Source: JAPOUP01 sp965203605 (lineage in GTDB: Bacteria; Pseudomonadota; Alphaproteobacteria; Rhodobacterales; Rhodobacteraceae). Taken from it: DNA of 64,000 nt. Positions 9,174 to 18,344 of this stretch are shown here, piece after piece. The number at the start of each line of letters is the position of its first letter. Position 1 is the first letter of the stretch. Under the pieces are notes generated by a model. It ran no database searches and had not been told where the DNA came from. It saw only the letters and a program-made list of their open reading frames with translations. Where the stretch lies: contig OZ241902.1 in the NCBI GenBank assembly GCA_965203605.1, positions 1,798,001 through 1,862,000 on the forward strand. The letters run 5' to 3'. Made by a program: the position numbers and the translations under genes.

Positions 9174-9830
9174 TCAGCGACCAGCGACCGCCTTCAAGAC
9201 GAATTCCGTGATCAACCCGGCATCCTTGATCCCGGGAGCACCCTCGACCCCACTCGAGACGTCCACCTGGCGGGCACCGGTGAGTTGAATGGCTTCCACA
9301 ACGTTTTCCGCCGTCAGACCGCCAGCCAACATCCATGGAACGGTCCAGCGACGCCCTTCGATCAAACGCCAATCAAAGCCGAATCCGTTGCCCCCCGGCA
9401 GTTCCATTCCTTCTGACGGCTTCGCATCCACCAGGATCTGGTCGGCCACCCGCTCATATTCAGCCAGAGCGTCCAGGTCACTCTCTTCAGCAACACCTAC
9501 GGCCTTCATTACCGGCAAGCCGAACGCATCGCGCACATCGGCGATGCGATGCGGACTTTCATCTCCATGAAGCTGCAACATGTCAACGGGTACCGCTTCA
9601 CAGATCCCGCTGAGAACAGAATCCGCCGCATCGACCGTTACGGCAACCCTACAAATCCCAGGAGGGACAGTGGCGGCGAGAGCAGCGGCACGGGAGACTT
9701 CGATGTTTCTCGGTGACTTCCCGAAAAAGACAAACCCGACATACGCGGCACCAACTTCAGCCGCTGCATTGACGCCTTCCGCCGACCCCAGACCACAGAC
9801 CTTTACCCTGATACCCTTCATCACCGCCAT
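9174..9830 (-). CDS. trpF: Phosphoribosylanthranilate isomerase
   Basis: TrpF carries out the Amadori rearrangement of N-(5-phosphoribosyl)anthranilate in tryptophan synthesis. The 218-residue TIM barrel begins VKVCGL with the catalytic cysteine. It continues through YVGFVFFGKSPRNI, DMLQLHGDES and ILVDAK with the catalytic aspartate, and ends with the phosphate-binding MLAGGLTAENV and VDVSSGVE motifs. The start ATG abuts the stop codon of lapA with no spacer, so the two are very likely translationally coupled. MKGIRVKV, three codons inside, is an alternative start. Order lapA-trpF-trpB is typical of Rhodobacterales. Confidence 0.96.
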   Translation of the reverse strand: MAVMKGIRVKVCGLGSAEGVNAAAEVGAAYVGFVFFGKSPRNIEVSRAAALAATVPPGICRVAVTVDAADSVLSGICEAVPVDMLQLHGDESPHRIADVRDAFGLPVMKAVGVAEESDLDALAEYERVADQILVDAKPSEGMELPGGNGFGFDWRLIEGRRWTVPWMLAGGLTAENVVEAIQLTGARQVDVSSGVEGAPGIKDAGLITEFVLKAVAGR

Positions 9831-10196
9831 CTATCGGGATGAACCCGAACTCTCCAACAGCGCAACGACATCGTCGTCTTCATTCGGCTTCTTCCGCATT
9901 CTCGCGAATTCACGATTCAAGCGTTCGTTCTCGCGTCTCTGGCTGGCAGCCTCGACGCGATGCTTGTGCTCACGCAGCCATTCCCAAACGAATCCCAACA
10001 GGACTCCTGCAATGATTCCGGCGAAAATCACAATGAACAGTGGCACTTCAACCGAGTTCAAACCAACGGGCAGACCCACCAGATCAGCAAGTTCCGCAGG
10101 TAACAGGCTCAGGGTCACAGGATCCCGATTTGCCAACGCTACGGTAATCAGACATACCGATATGCATGTCAGGATCGTGTAGCGGATATAGGCCAC
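9831..10196 (-). CDS. LapA-domain (DUF1049) inner-membrane protein
   Basis: This 121-residue protein has two predicted transmembrane helices. One is at residues 3-25, followed by the family hallmark NRDPVTLSLLP. The second is around residues 50-75 and contains the GIIAGVLLGFVWEWLREHKHR motif region. The cytoplasmic tail is charged and probably coiled (RRENERLNREFARMRKK). This is the lipopolysaccharide assembly protein A/LapA domain, which in E. coli acts with LapB in control of LPS synthesis. In Rhodobacterales it is found between ihfB and trpF, as here. Confidence 0.88.
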   Translation of the reverse strand: MAYIRYTILTCISVCLITVALANRDPVTLSLLPAELADLVGLPVGLNSVEVPLFIVIFAGIIAGVLLGFVWEWLREHKHRVEAASQRRENERLNREFARMRKKPNEDDDVVALLESSGSSR

Positions 10197-10208
10197 GCCC
10201 CGCTCCGG

Positions 10209-10490
10209 TCAGTTGCTGTTCAGTCGGTTCCTCAGGAGCTTACCGGCCTTGAAGAACGGTACGTTCTTTTCGCTCACCGACACATGCTCGCCGGTACGCG
10301 GGTTGCGGCCATCACGTGGTCCCCTTTTCTTGACGGAAAAGGCTCCGAATCCCCGCAACTCCACCCTACCGCCGGCCTCCATCCTCTGTGTGATTTCCTC
10401 AAAAATCGTGTTTACGCTTAACTCGGCTTCCCTGAGCGATAGATAAGGGTTTTCGTCAGCAATCTTCTGGATCAATTCTGAACGAATCAT
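10209..10490 (-). CDS. ihfB: Integration host factor subunit beta
   Basis: IHF-beta pairs with IHF-alpha to bend DNA sharply at specific sites. The 93-residue protein has the HU/IHF fold: MIRSELIQKIADENPYLSLR at the N-terminus, then EAGGRVELRGFGAFSVKKR, the DNA-binding signature, and the arm GRNPRTGEHVSV. The ending VPFFKAGKLLRNRLN is usual. It lies downstream of rpsA, as in many Alpha- and Gammaproteobacteria, and 12 bases ahead of lapA. Confidence 0.97.
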   Translation of the reverse strand: MIRSELIQKIADENPYLSLREAELSVNTIFEEITQRMEAGGRVELRGFGAFSVKKRGPRDGRNPRTGEHVSVSEKNVPFFKAGKLLRNRLNSN

Positions 10491-10720
10491 AATCGGACCT
10501 CACTGTCGTTTGCTAAGTACATAACATTTTCTACATTACCGAATACAGAAATCGTGGCCGAATGTCTCGTTGAAAAACCGGAATTTCCAGCAATATGCGC
10601 CAGCATTGGTCCGTCCCTGCTGGAATCCAGACCCGTTGTCAAACGGATACCGCAGCATTCTGGTTTCCACGGCGGAATAGATCAATATGTGGATGGAGTC
10701 ATCGGTTCGGATTCGAGGAA

Positions 10721-10743
10721 CTGGCTCCCTCTGGAGGAGCCAG
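10721..10743 (-). terminator. Hairpin after rpsA, probable terminator
   Basis: CTGGCTCC at 10721-10728 and GGAGCCAG at 10736-10743 form a perfect eight-base-pair stem with a seven-base loop, 17 bases after the rpsA stop on the minus strand. The following bases are TTCC, a weak T-tract, so termination may be partial. The remaining bases up to ihfB (10491-10720) probably hold the ihfB promoter. Confidence 0.55.
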
Positions 10744-10760
10744 CCATTTTCAGTTTGCGA

Positions 10761-12476
10761 TCAGGATCCGTCGTCGCTCTTTCCGAGTGCGGCGCCAAGG
10801 ATATCTCCCAACGACGCTCCGGAATCAGAAGACCCGTATTGGTCCACAGCCTCTCTCTCTTCGGCAATTTCACGAGCCTTGATTGACAGGCCCAATCGCC
10901 TCGCCTTGGCATCAATTCCAGTGACCCGCGCGTCCACCTTATCACCGACCTGAAAGCGTTCAGGTCTCTGTTCGGACCGGTCGCGGGAAAGGTCGGCACG
11001 CCGGATGAATGACTTCGCATCCCCGAACTTCACCTGAATTCCACCATCCTCGATACCGGTCACCATAACCGTTATGACCGATCCACGCCTGATGCCCTCG
11101 GTCGCCGCGACGAAGGGATCACCGATTGCCTTGACCGAAAGGGAGATACGCTCCTTCTCTATGTCCACCTCCGTGACGACTGCCTGCATGACGTCGCCCT
11201 TCCGGTAGTTCTGGAGTGCTTCCTCGCCACGTAGGTCCCACGACAGATCCGATAGATGGACCATACCGTCGATGTCGTTGTCCAGACCTATGAACAGCCC
11301 AAACTCCGTGATGTTCTTCACAACACCTTCGATCCTGGAACCCTGTGGATGGGTTTCCGAGAAGACTTCCCAAGGATTGCGCATCGTCTGCTTGAGGCCG
11401 AGTGAAACCCGGCGCTTCACCTGATCGATCTCCAGGACCATGACCTGGACTTCCTGGCTTGTGGAAACGATCTTTCCGGGATGCACGTTCTTCTTCGTCC
11501 AGGACATTTCCGAAACGTGCACAAGCCCTTCGACCCCCGGCTCCAGTTCGACAAAGGCACCGTAGTCGGTGATGTTCGTGACCAATCCAATGTGAACGGA
11601 CTCCAGAGGGTACTTTTCGGCAACCGTGTCCCAGGGATCTTCAAGGAGCTGCTTCATGCCGAGGCTGATCCGCTGGGTTTCCCTGTTGATCTTGATGACC
11701 TGTACCTTGATGGTCTCGCCGATAGACAGGATCTCACTGGGATGATTTACGCGGCGCCAAGCCATGTCCGTCACATGGAGCAGGCCGTCAACACCACCGA
11801 GGTCGACGAACGCGCCATACTCGGTGATGTTCTTGACCACCCCATCCACGGCCTGGCCATCGGTAAGGCTATTGATGACCTCGGCGCGCTGCTCGGCGCG
11901 CGATTCTTCCAGTATGGCGCGGCGGCTGACGACAATGTTGCCACGGCGGCGGTCCATTTTCAGAATCTGGAAGGGCTGCTTCAGACCCATAAGCGGGCCG
12001 GCATCGCGAACGGGCCGCACGTCAACCTGGGATCCTGGCAGAAATGCCACCGCCCCGCCCAGATCGACGGTGAATCCACCTTTTACGCGCCCGAAAATCG
12101 CACCTTCGACACGGTTGTCTCCACCATAGGCGCTTTCGATCCGGTTCCAAGCTTCTTCACGACGCGCCTTTTCACGTGATATTGAAGCTTCACCGCGGAC
12201 ATTCTCGACCCGTTCCAGAAAGACCTCGACCTCGTCACCGACGCTGATCTCGGCCGATTCCCCTGGGCCAGTGAATTCCTTGAGTTCGACACGGCCTTCC
12301 ATCTTGTAGCCCACGTCGATGATGGCCTGCCCCGCTTCGATCGCGATGACCGTTCCTTTGACGACACTGCCTTCTCGAGGTGTGCCGACTTCGAAGCTTT
12401 CTTTCAGGAGCGCTTCGAATTCCTCCATCATTGCATTTGCCAAGTGTTTCGGTTCCTCTTTGACATTTCTGGCCAT
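10761..12476 (-). CDS. rpsA: 30S ribosomal protein S1
   Basis: S1 holds mRNA on the small subunit during initiation. The 571-residue protein has six S1/OB repeats. Their beginnings are visible as VVKGTVIAIEAGQAIIDVGY (about residue 38), VEGAIFGRVKGGFTVDLGG, VDGVVKNITEYGAFVDLGG, IGLVTNITDYGAFVELEPG, IEGVVKNITEFGLFIGLDN and VITVMVTGIEDGGIQVKFG. Repeats three to five are the most alike, as expected. The ATG at 12476 (MARNVKEEPKH) fits the family. Its upstream neighbour in Rhodobacterales is normally cmk; here an aldo/keto reductase lies between them. Confidence 0.97.
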   Translation of the reverse strand: MARNVKEEPKHLANAMMEEFEALLKESFEVGTPREGSVVKGTVIAIEAGQAIIDVGYKMEGRVELKEFTGPGESAEISVGDEVEVFLERVENVRGEASISREKARREEAWNRIESAYGGDNRVEGAIFGRVKGGFTVDLGGAVAFLPGSQVDVRPVRDAGPLMGLKQPFQILKMDRRRGNIVVSRRAILEESRAEQRAEVINSLTDGQAVDGVVKNITEYGAFVDLGGVDGLLHVTDMAWRRVNHPSEILSIGETIKVQVIKINRETQRISLGMKQLLEDPWDTVAEKYPLESVHIGLVTNITDYGAFVELEPGVEGLVHVSEMSWTKKNVHPGKIVSTSQEVQVMVLEIDQVKRRVSLGLKQTMRNPWEVFSETHPQGSRIEGVVKNITEFGLFIGLDNDIDGMVHLSDLSWDLRGEEALQNYRKGDVMQAVVTEVDIEKERISLSVKAIGDPFVAATEGIRRGSVITVMVTGIEDGGIQVKFGDAKSFIRRADLSRDRSEQRPERFQVGDKVDARVTGIDAKARRLGLSIKAREIAEEREAVDQYGSSDSGASLGDILGAALGKSDDGS

Positions 12477-12664
12477 GCGGTTGCCTCCGCCGGTCTTTCA
12501 TGGATTCCACCAACTCAGGAAACTGCAAAACAAAGAGGGCCGGTTCTCCCGACCCTGCCCGTACTCAATGCCCTGCAGCGGTTTTCATCCTGTTGACAGA
12601 AGGGTCATAGCCGCGATTCGCAGATAATGCAATACCATGCCAGACGCGGTTCTGGTCATATGAT

Positions 12665-13663
12665 TCAACAGTATCTCTCTGGCCCGATCCACTGGCTGTG
12701 GGAATAGCGGTCCCCGTGACACCATCCAACCGGCAGCACATCCTCAATTGCCGCAAGTTCATCCGGACCGAGTTCGAGCCGCGACGCATCAAGGAATTCC
12801 GCGAAGTGTTGAACCGACCGCGTCCCAGGTATTGCGATCAAATGCTCTCCCTGCGCCAGCACCCAAGCTATCGCAAGGCCCGCGGTCGAAGTGCCCATCT
12901 CGGCCGCCAGGGACCTCAAGGCGGAGACCGCCGCGATATTTGCGGAATAGTTTGGTTCGGTGAATCTTGGATTGGTGTTCAGGAACTCTATTTCCCCTAT
13001 CTTCTCACGGGACAGTGGCGCGTCGGTCAGCAAGGACCGGCCAACTGGAGAAAACGCGACAAGAGCCACGCCGAGTTCCGCACAGGTCTGGACGAGCCCC
13101 AGTTCAGGCAGACGTGTCTGCAGGGAATATTCAGACTGCACGGCGGATACGGGATGGATGGCATGGGCCCGCCGCAGGCTTGTTGGCGCAATCTCGGAAA
13201 ATCCTATTCCGAGGGTCTTTCCCTTCCTGACAAGTCTGGCAAGCGATTCTGTCACATCCTCAACCGGAACTTCCGGATCGCGGCGATGCACATAGAAGAG
13301 ATCGACCGCTTCGAGACCTAACCTGGCAAGGCTCCTGTCCAGTTCCGCCTCAAGGTGTTCCGACGTGTTGTCAATGACGCGGGAACCATGCGCTCCTCGG
13401 CCGATCGCGGCCTTGGTCGCAACACTGAACTGTCGGCGAGCATCCGGCCGTGCCTTGAAAAAGCTCCCGATCGCCCTTTCGGATTTGCCCATCCCGTAGA
13501 CATTGGCGGTATCGATATGGTTCACTCCGGATTCAAGGGCAGCTTCAAGAACTGCATGGCTGTTCGCCTCCGTCGTCGGCCCGTAAAAGTCGCAGAAGCT
13601 CATGGCACCGATGCCAATGGGATGCACCCTTGGACCAGTCCGCCCCAACACCCGATACTTCAT
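12665..13663 (-). CDS. Aldo/keto reductase
   Basis: This is a 332-residue NADPH-dependent aldo/keto reductase of the AKR11/AKR13-like group. The N-terminal MKYRVLGRTGPRVHPIGIG, the catalytic Asp in NHIDTANVYGMGKSE (the Tyr is in VYG), a Lys in VATKAAIGRG and the His in DLFYVHRRDPEVP form the AKR tetrad. The cofactor region AIPGTRSVQHF lies near the end. I start at MKYRV because nine residues upstream add no family match. The gene interrupts the usual cmk-rpsA adjacency and probably has its own promoter. The substrate, some small aldehyde or ketone, cannot be told. Confidence 0.9.
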   Translation of the reverse strand: MKYRVLGRTGPRVHPIGIGAMSFCDFYGPTTEANSHAVLEAALESGVNHIDTANVYGMGKSERAIGSFFKARPDARRQFSVATKAAIGRGAHGSRVIDNTSEHLEAELDRSLARLGLEAVDLFYVHRRDPEVPVEDVTESLARLVRKGKTLGIGFSEIAPTSLRRAHAIHPVSAVQSEYSLQTRLPELGLVQTCAELGVALVAFSPVGRSLLTDAPLSREKIGEIEFLNTNPRFTEPNYSANIAAVSALRSLAAEMGTSTAGLAIAWVLAQGEHLIAIPGTRSVQHFAEFLDASRLELGPDELAAIEDVLPVGWCHGDRYSHSQWIGPERYC

Positions 13664-13986
13664 TCCAGTCCCTCGCCAATCAGCTGCCAACCGTGGAAGA
13701 CTCGTTCAAGTCGGCTCCATCCGCAACCGGTTTCCATCACCCGGTGGCAATTCCGACCTTGATCCGGACACACCTCCTCCTCGGCTTGAGCGTCAAAAAA
13801 GACTGAAAGCCCCGCGAATCCTGAAAGGATTTCAGAACAACCGGTTCAATCCCAGCGTTGTGTCAATGCCCGGCCAGGGCGGATGTCCCTCGCCTCTCGC
13901 CTTACGCAGCCTGGGTAGCGGATGATTCCCGACGCCCGAAATGCTGTATCGCGCCCCTCGAATATCCCAGATTGGAAAGGTCGAAA
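13664..13986. other. Intergenic region between cmk and the aldo/keto reductase
   Basis: About 320 bases without a recognisable gene. Short frames on both strands show no motif. It presumably carries the reductase promoter on the minus strand. Confidence 0.45.
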
Positions 13987-14595
13987 TCAGGAAATCGCCA
14001 TTTCCACGATGGCGACAGCGCGAGCCGAGGCCTCATCAATTGTCAACTGGCTGGTATCGAGCAACACCGCGTCCGAAGCGAGCCGCAAAGGTGCAGTAGC
14101 CCGCCTGCTGTCCCTGGCATCACGCTCCCGCAGGTCGTGGAGAACCCTATCCCTTTCAATCAGTGGATCATTCCTGACCAATTCCATGTAACGGCGTTCA
14201 GCACGGACCTCATCAGACGCGAAAACGAAAATCTTGCAGTCCGCGTCAGGGCAGATCACCGTTCCAATGTCACGCCCATCAAGAACCGCTCCACCATCGG
14301 AATGCGCAAAGTTCCTCTGATAGTCGACAAGCGCCGCGCGAACGCCGTCGTTGGCAGCAACGCGTGACGCTTCTCTCGTCACTTCGATGGAACGGAGATC
14401 GTTTCGCTCCAGATCGCCTGCCTTCAAAGTTCGGGCGACGGCGACTGGATCGTCGCCAAAGATAGCCCGCCGCGCCACGGCCCGATAGAGAAGACCTGTG
14501 TCCAGATGCAGGAAGCCAAAGTGCGCTGCGATGGCCCTTGAAACCGTGCCCTTGCCAGATGCGGCCGGCCCATCAACCGCAATTATGACATTCAT
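13987..14595 (-). CDS. cmk: Cytidylate kinase
   Basis: Cmk phosphorylates CMP and dCMP to the diphosphates with ATP. The 202-residue protein starts MNVIIAVDGPAASGKGTVSR, with the P-loop GPAASGKGT. It continues with the substrate-binding LDTGLLYRAVA and GRDIGTVICPDADCKIF, and ends in the lid and adenine-binding RDARDSRRATAPLRLASDA region. The length is slightly below the E. coli enzyme, which is usual in Alphaproteobacteria. It is downstream of aroA in the conserved aroA-cmk-rpsA order, although about 780 bases with a decayed gene intervene here. Confidence 0.96.
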   Translation of the reverse strand: MNVIIAVDGPAASGKGTVSRAIAAHFGFLHLDTGLLYRAVARRAIFGDDPVAVARTLKAGDLERNDLRSIEVTREASRVAANDGVRAALVDYQRNFAHSDGGAVLDGRDIGTVICPDADCKIFVFASDEVRAERRYMELVRNDPLIERDRVLHDLRERDARDSRRATAPLRLASDAVLLDTSQLTIDEASARAVAIVEMAIS

Positions 14596-14800
14596 TTCGG
14601 ATCCCGCGACAGTCGGTCATTTGGGCGGAACGGCTCCAGCTCAACCGAATTCAGTTCCTCGCCAATTATATCCGGCGACATGCACGTATGGGACAGACCT
14701 AGGGCAAAGGTAGGACAAGGACTGGAGGTTGTCATGGACAGCGCCCGAACATCCCGAGAGGAGACCGGGTATCTGTAGAGGACGAAAGCGGAATTGCCTG

Positions 14801-15202
14801 TCATGCGTCGACCGACGGTTGTGGGTCCCCTGCCGATACCGTCGGCGATCCTTCATCAAGTCCATAGCGGACGCCGTCGGCCAAGCCTTGACTGGCTTCA
14901 GCAGCTGGAGTGGCGGTATGGATCCGAAGACCTTCTCCCCCGGCATCCCAGAACATATCTACCCGGCAATTGGCGCAATTCCCTCGTTGGAGAAGTCCAG
15001 CCGAGCGGCACCTCAGGACCCCGCGGTGAACGGTTGCCGCCTCACATGGAGTGGACGTAGTTGCCGCGAGACGACCAGACCTCTTGCGGTGCCGCGTATA
15101 GGGGCAAGCGTTGAAGGGACGTAGTGGTCCGCTAAACTGAAAATGCACGTTTCCACAAGTGTAGCTTCCCTGAAGCAAACCGATCTCCTGGCGCTTAGCC
15201 AT
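14801..15202 (-). pseudogene. Decayed GFA/CENP-V-family (formaldehyde-activating enzyme-like) gene
   Basis: The 133-residue frame MAKRQEIGLLQGSYTCGNVHF follows the outline of glutathione-dependent formaldehyde-activating enzyme (GFA) domain proteins, small zinc proteins. It keeps FSGPLRPFNAC, RKRSGRLAATTS, a GNCANC segment and MFWDAGGEGLRIHTATPAAE. The zinc ligands are badly eroded. In the first motif GSxxCG one cysteine is now Tyr. In the CHCxxCRK motif two cysteines have become Tyr and His (CPYTRHRK). Only the NCANC pair remains. The C-terminus departs from the family after the ADGVRYGLDE segment. I infer a pseudogene that still happens to be open; a divergent functional member is less likely. 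It sits between cmk and aroA. Confidence 0.6.
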
Positions 15203-15377
15203 GATTTCCCTACGTTTACTCGGAAGTCCCATTGCCCGTAACACAATCCCTAACTTCCGACAATTGCGCAGAAACCCAATCGCCACCGCAGCAGCGGGAT
15301 TGTCCTCACGACCCTGTTGGACCACAACGCCAATTCAACAGTCCCGCACCCGTCCGCCACTCCTTGACGACTGTCAA

Positions 15378-16730
15378 TCACTTGTCTGACCGTTCGAGTG
15401 ATGCGCCTAGCTTGGACATCAGCGGACCAAAGGCAGGAAACGAAGTATCGATAGGACCGGCATCGTCCACCGACACCGGATCCCTGGCTGCCATCCCGGC
15501 GACCAGGAACGACATGGCGATTCTATGGTCAAGACGCGTTTCGACACAGGCGCCACCAGGCAGACCACCCGGGCCGCATCCAAGCACGGCCAATGTGTCA
15601 CTATCTTCGTCGACAACGGCTCCGTTGGCCTCAAGTCCCTTTGCCATCGCATCAAGCCGGTCGCATTCCTTGACCCGCAGTTCGCCAACGCCACGCATCA
15701 CTGTCCAGCCTTCTGCGAATGCTGCCACGACTGCCAGAATGGGGTATTCGTCGATCATTGAAGCCGCCCGTTCAGGTGGCACCTCAACGCCCTTCAATCC
15801 GGGAGAAAACCGGACACGCAAGTCTCCAACAGGCTCGCCACCTTCGACTCGCCTGTCTTCAACAGTCAGTTCGGCACCCATTTCAGCCAACGTTTCATAT
15901 AGCCCGGTTCGAGTGGGGTTCAGCCCGATCGCAGGCACGACAATTTCCGAGCCCTCCGAAATCGCAGCAGCGCAGACTGGAAAGGCCGCCGACGACGGGT
16001 CGCGAGGTACGGTGAGGTTCTGAGGCTGAAGCTCGGGATATCCGGTAAGCGTGATGGTCCGACCCGTGGTGGTCCGCTCGACGGAAACTTCAGCGCCGAA
16101 GCCACGCAGCATTCGCTCTGTGTGGTCGCGCGTCGCTACTTTCTCGACCACCACTGTTTGACCCATCGCATTGAGTCCGGCCAGCAATACCGCTGATTTC
16201 ACCTGAGCCGAGGCGACCGGAAGCTCGTAATTGACAGGCACTGGATCGACCGCACCAACAATTGTCATTGGGAGCCGTCCACCAGAACGGCCAATTGCGC
16301 GTGCTCCGAACAATTCCATCGGCACGGTGATACGGCCCATCGGACGGCCACGGAGCGAGGCATCGCCCGTGAAGGTCGCGGTCACAGGCGTGGTGGCCAT
16401 TGCCCCCATCAGGAGTCGCACACCTGTTCCGGAGTTGCCGCAGTCAACAACGTCCTTGGGTTCGGCAAACCCTCCGACTCCGACTCCAAAGATTGACCAC
16501 TCGCCTTCTCCATGGCGTGTCAATTCGGCCCCAAAGGACCGTAACGCCGCCACGGTCGCGAGCACATCATCACCCTCGAGAAGTCCGGTAACCCGGGTCT
16601 CGCCAACCGCCAGGGCACCGAGAATCAATGCGCGGTGGCTTATTGACTTGTCTCCCGGAACCTCTGCCACCCCACTCAATGCCCCGACACGACGAGAAGT
16701 CATCTGAATGGGTCCACTTTTTGAGGACAT
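15378..16730 (-). CDS. aroA: 3-phosphoshikimate 1-carboxyvinyltransferase (EPSP synthase, class II)
   Basis: AroA joins phosphoenolpyruvate to shikimate 3-phosphate in the shikimate pathway. The 450-residue protein shows VPGDKSISHRALILGALA with the catalytic Lys near residue 28, DVVDCGNSGTGVRLLMGA, and SLRGRPMGRI. It also has the class II hallmarks TRDHTERMLRGFGAEV and GVGELRVKECDRL, then LDHRIAMSFLVAG. The loop GNSGT has Gly where glyphosate-tolerant class II enzymes carry Ala. The start at 16730 gives MSSKSGPI; MTSRRVG nine codons inside is possible. The gene heads the aroA-cmk-rpsA block. Upstream lies the tandem duplication. Confidence 0.96.
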   Translation of the reverse strand: MSSKSGPIQMTSRRVGALSGVAEVPGDKSISHRALILGALAVGETRVTGLLEGDDVLATVAALRSFGAELTRHGEGEWSIFGVGVGGFAEPKDVVDCGNSGTGVRLLMGAMATTPVTATFTGDASLRGRPMGRITVPMELFGARAIGRSGGRLPMTIVGAVDPVPVNYELPVASAQVKSAVLLAGLNAMGQTVVVEKVATRDHTERMLRGFGAEVSVERTTTGRTITLTGYPELQPQNLTVPRDPSSAAFPVCAAAISEGSEIVVPAIGLNPTRTGLYETLAEMGAELTVEDRRVEGGEPVGDLRVRFSPGLKGVEVPPERAASMIDEYPILAVVAAFAEGWTVMRGVGELRVKECDRLDAMAKGLEANGAVVDEDSDTLAVLGCGPGGLPGGACVETRLDHRIAMSFLVAGMAARDPVSVDDAGPIDTSFPAFGPLMSKLGASLERSDK

Positions 16731-16846
16731 GCCTTCTTCTCCAGCAACTCCCTGAAATTGTTTGGACGTCTTCCGGGTGCAGAGTCACGGGCTCTTTGTC
16801 AATCACAAGTAGCCTTCGCATCCGTGACAGAATCCATTCGACAGCA

Positions 16847-17266
16847 ACAGCTCTATCCAGTTTCCTGTTTCCATAGACATCCCGGAGCAGCGGGTCGGCA
16901 CCCCCTAAGGGGCCGAACCCATGCGCAGCCGAGTTCTGCCAACGGGTCGGACGCGATTTGCCGTTTCAGCATGGCCTGCCGATCATTGGCCCCCATGCCG
17001 CCAAATCCGGAATCGATTCACCAGTCAAACCGGTCCACGGTCTCCCGGCGACCGATACAGCTCTATCCAGTTTCCTGTTTCCATAGACATCCCGGAGCAG
17101 CGGGTCGGCACCCCCTAAGGGGCCGAACCCATGCGCAGCCGAGTTCTGCCAACGGGTCGGACGCGATTTGCCGTTTCAGCATGGCCTGCCGATCATTGGC
17201 CCCCATGCCGCCAAATCCGGAATCGATTCACCAGTCAAACCGGTCCACGGTCTCCCGGCGACCGAT
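16847..17266. repeat. Perfect 210-bp tandem duplication
   Basis: Bases 16847-17056 are repeated without a change at 17057-17266. Both copies begin ACAGCTCTATCCAG and end TCTCCCGGCGACCGAT. Each contains a hairpin (around GGGTCGGC...CCGAACCC with CCCC-TAA-GGGG inside, at 16891-16920 and 17101-17130) that could be a terminator. The right copy includes the last thirteen codons of the Gfo/Idh/MocA gene, so the left copy is an orphan gene end. The lack of divergence means the duplication is recent, or is an assembly artefact. Confidence 0.95.
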
Positions 17267-18142
17267 CATGAACGCATCGGCGACGTGAATCATCGGCCGG
17301 AGGTCCATATCGATTGCGCGAGTCGCGATCAGTTCCGCCATACGTGCATAGAGGCGCGGATACTCATCAAGTGGAGGCTCACCTGATCGTGGCGGTTCGA
17401 CATCGTTCACGAACATCCTGGCACCGCCATCCGTCAGCAAGAGATTTCCGTCATCGGTCTCAACTTCAATCTCCCAGATTTCCTTCCCTTTCTCCCGCCA
17501 ATCGAATTCAGCCGTCACATTACCTGAAAACTCCAGATCAGCTGCGATTGGCGTCTGGAGATTCTCCGGAAAATACAGTCTGGCAGCCTCCAGATGAACG
17601 GGCTCGGGCAGGATTTCCGTCAGGATCGACAGTGCGTTGATTCCAGGGTCGAACACGCCCATCCCACCGGGCTGGAAGACCCATTCCTGGTTGGGGTGCC
17701 ATTTGCGCACATCCTCTCGCCAGGTGATCTGCACGCGCCGCACTGTCCTGCCATCGATCCATGCCCGCGAGGCACAGACAGCCGCCGCCTCCCGTGAATG
17801 CCATGTCCCGAACAGGGTGGTTTCGTGCTTACGTGCCAGCCCCTCGAGTTCGTAACACTCGGCCAAAGTCGCGCCTGGTGGCTTTTCAAGCATCACATGG
17901 CGACCTGCTTCGAGTGCAGCCCTGGCGTAGGCAAATCGTGGGACTGGTGGCAGGCAGAGCGAGACCACCGGAATGTCAGGATGTGCGGACAGCATCGTCC
18001 CGATATCCGAAAAACTCTCGACGCCCTGCAACGCTCCGCGTCGTGACACGGTCGCCGCCAGTTCCCAGTCGGGCGACCTGGAGATTGACGGCACATGTTG
18101 ATCAACTGCGATCTTGCCGATCCCAACCAGTGCGATGTTCAT
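17228..18142 (-). CDS. Gfo/Idh/MocA-family oxidoreductase
   Basis: This is a 304-residue NAD(P)-dependent sugar oxidoreductase. The Rossmann motif is MNIALVGIGKIAVDQHVPS at the N-terminus. The PPVPRFAYARAALEAGRHVMLEKPP segment near residue 65-95 carries the conserved EKP lysine motif. The C-terminal domain begins around the WHSREAAAV segment. The closest pattern is the D-galactose 1-dehydrogenase (Gal) group, judged from WREDVRKWHPNQEW and DPGINALSIL. The C-terminal codons lie inside the right copy of the 210-bp tandem duplication but remain intact. It appears monocistronic, with about 200 bases of unassigned DNA separating it from trmB. Confidence 0.88.
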   Translation of the reverse strand: MNIALVGIGKIAVDQHVPSISRSPDWELAATVSRRGALQGVESFSDIGTMLSAHPDIPVVSLCLPPVPRFAYARAALEAGRHVMLEKPPGATLAECYELEGLARKHETTLFGTWHSREAAAVCASRAWIDGRTVRRVQITWREDVRKWHPNQEWVFQPGGMGVFDPGINALSILTEILPEPVHLEAARLYFPENLQTPIAADLEFSGNVTAEFDWREKGKEIWEIEVETDDGNLLLTDGGARMFVNDVEPPRSGEPPLDEYPRLYARMAELIATRAIDMDLRPMIHVADAFMIGRRETVDRFDW

Positions 18143-18344
18143 GGCATCCAGAATCTCCTCGGGAAAACCGATCTCTTGGGAGCCCAGGCATTTCGTATGA
18201 ACCTAAGCGATCCAGCGTTCCCTACGATCAACGGGATGTCAATTGGCCTGTTGGCATTTGCGGCAGAAACACCATTGACGGCAGAATTGGCTACCGTGGA
18301 CGGAATCTCCTGTCGCGGTCCAATTCGAAATCGCATGAAGACAC

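Noticed and set aside
16758..17288. 176-codon plus-strand frame with an internal 70-residue repeat
   Set aside because: The repeat is simply the 210-bp DNA duplication read in frame; the frame is antisense to a gene end and lacks any motif.
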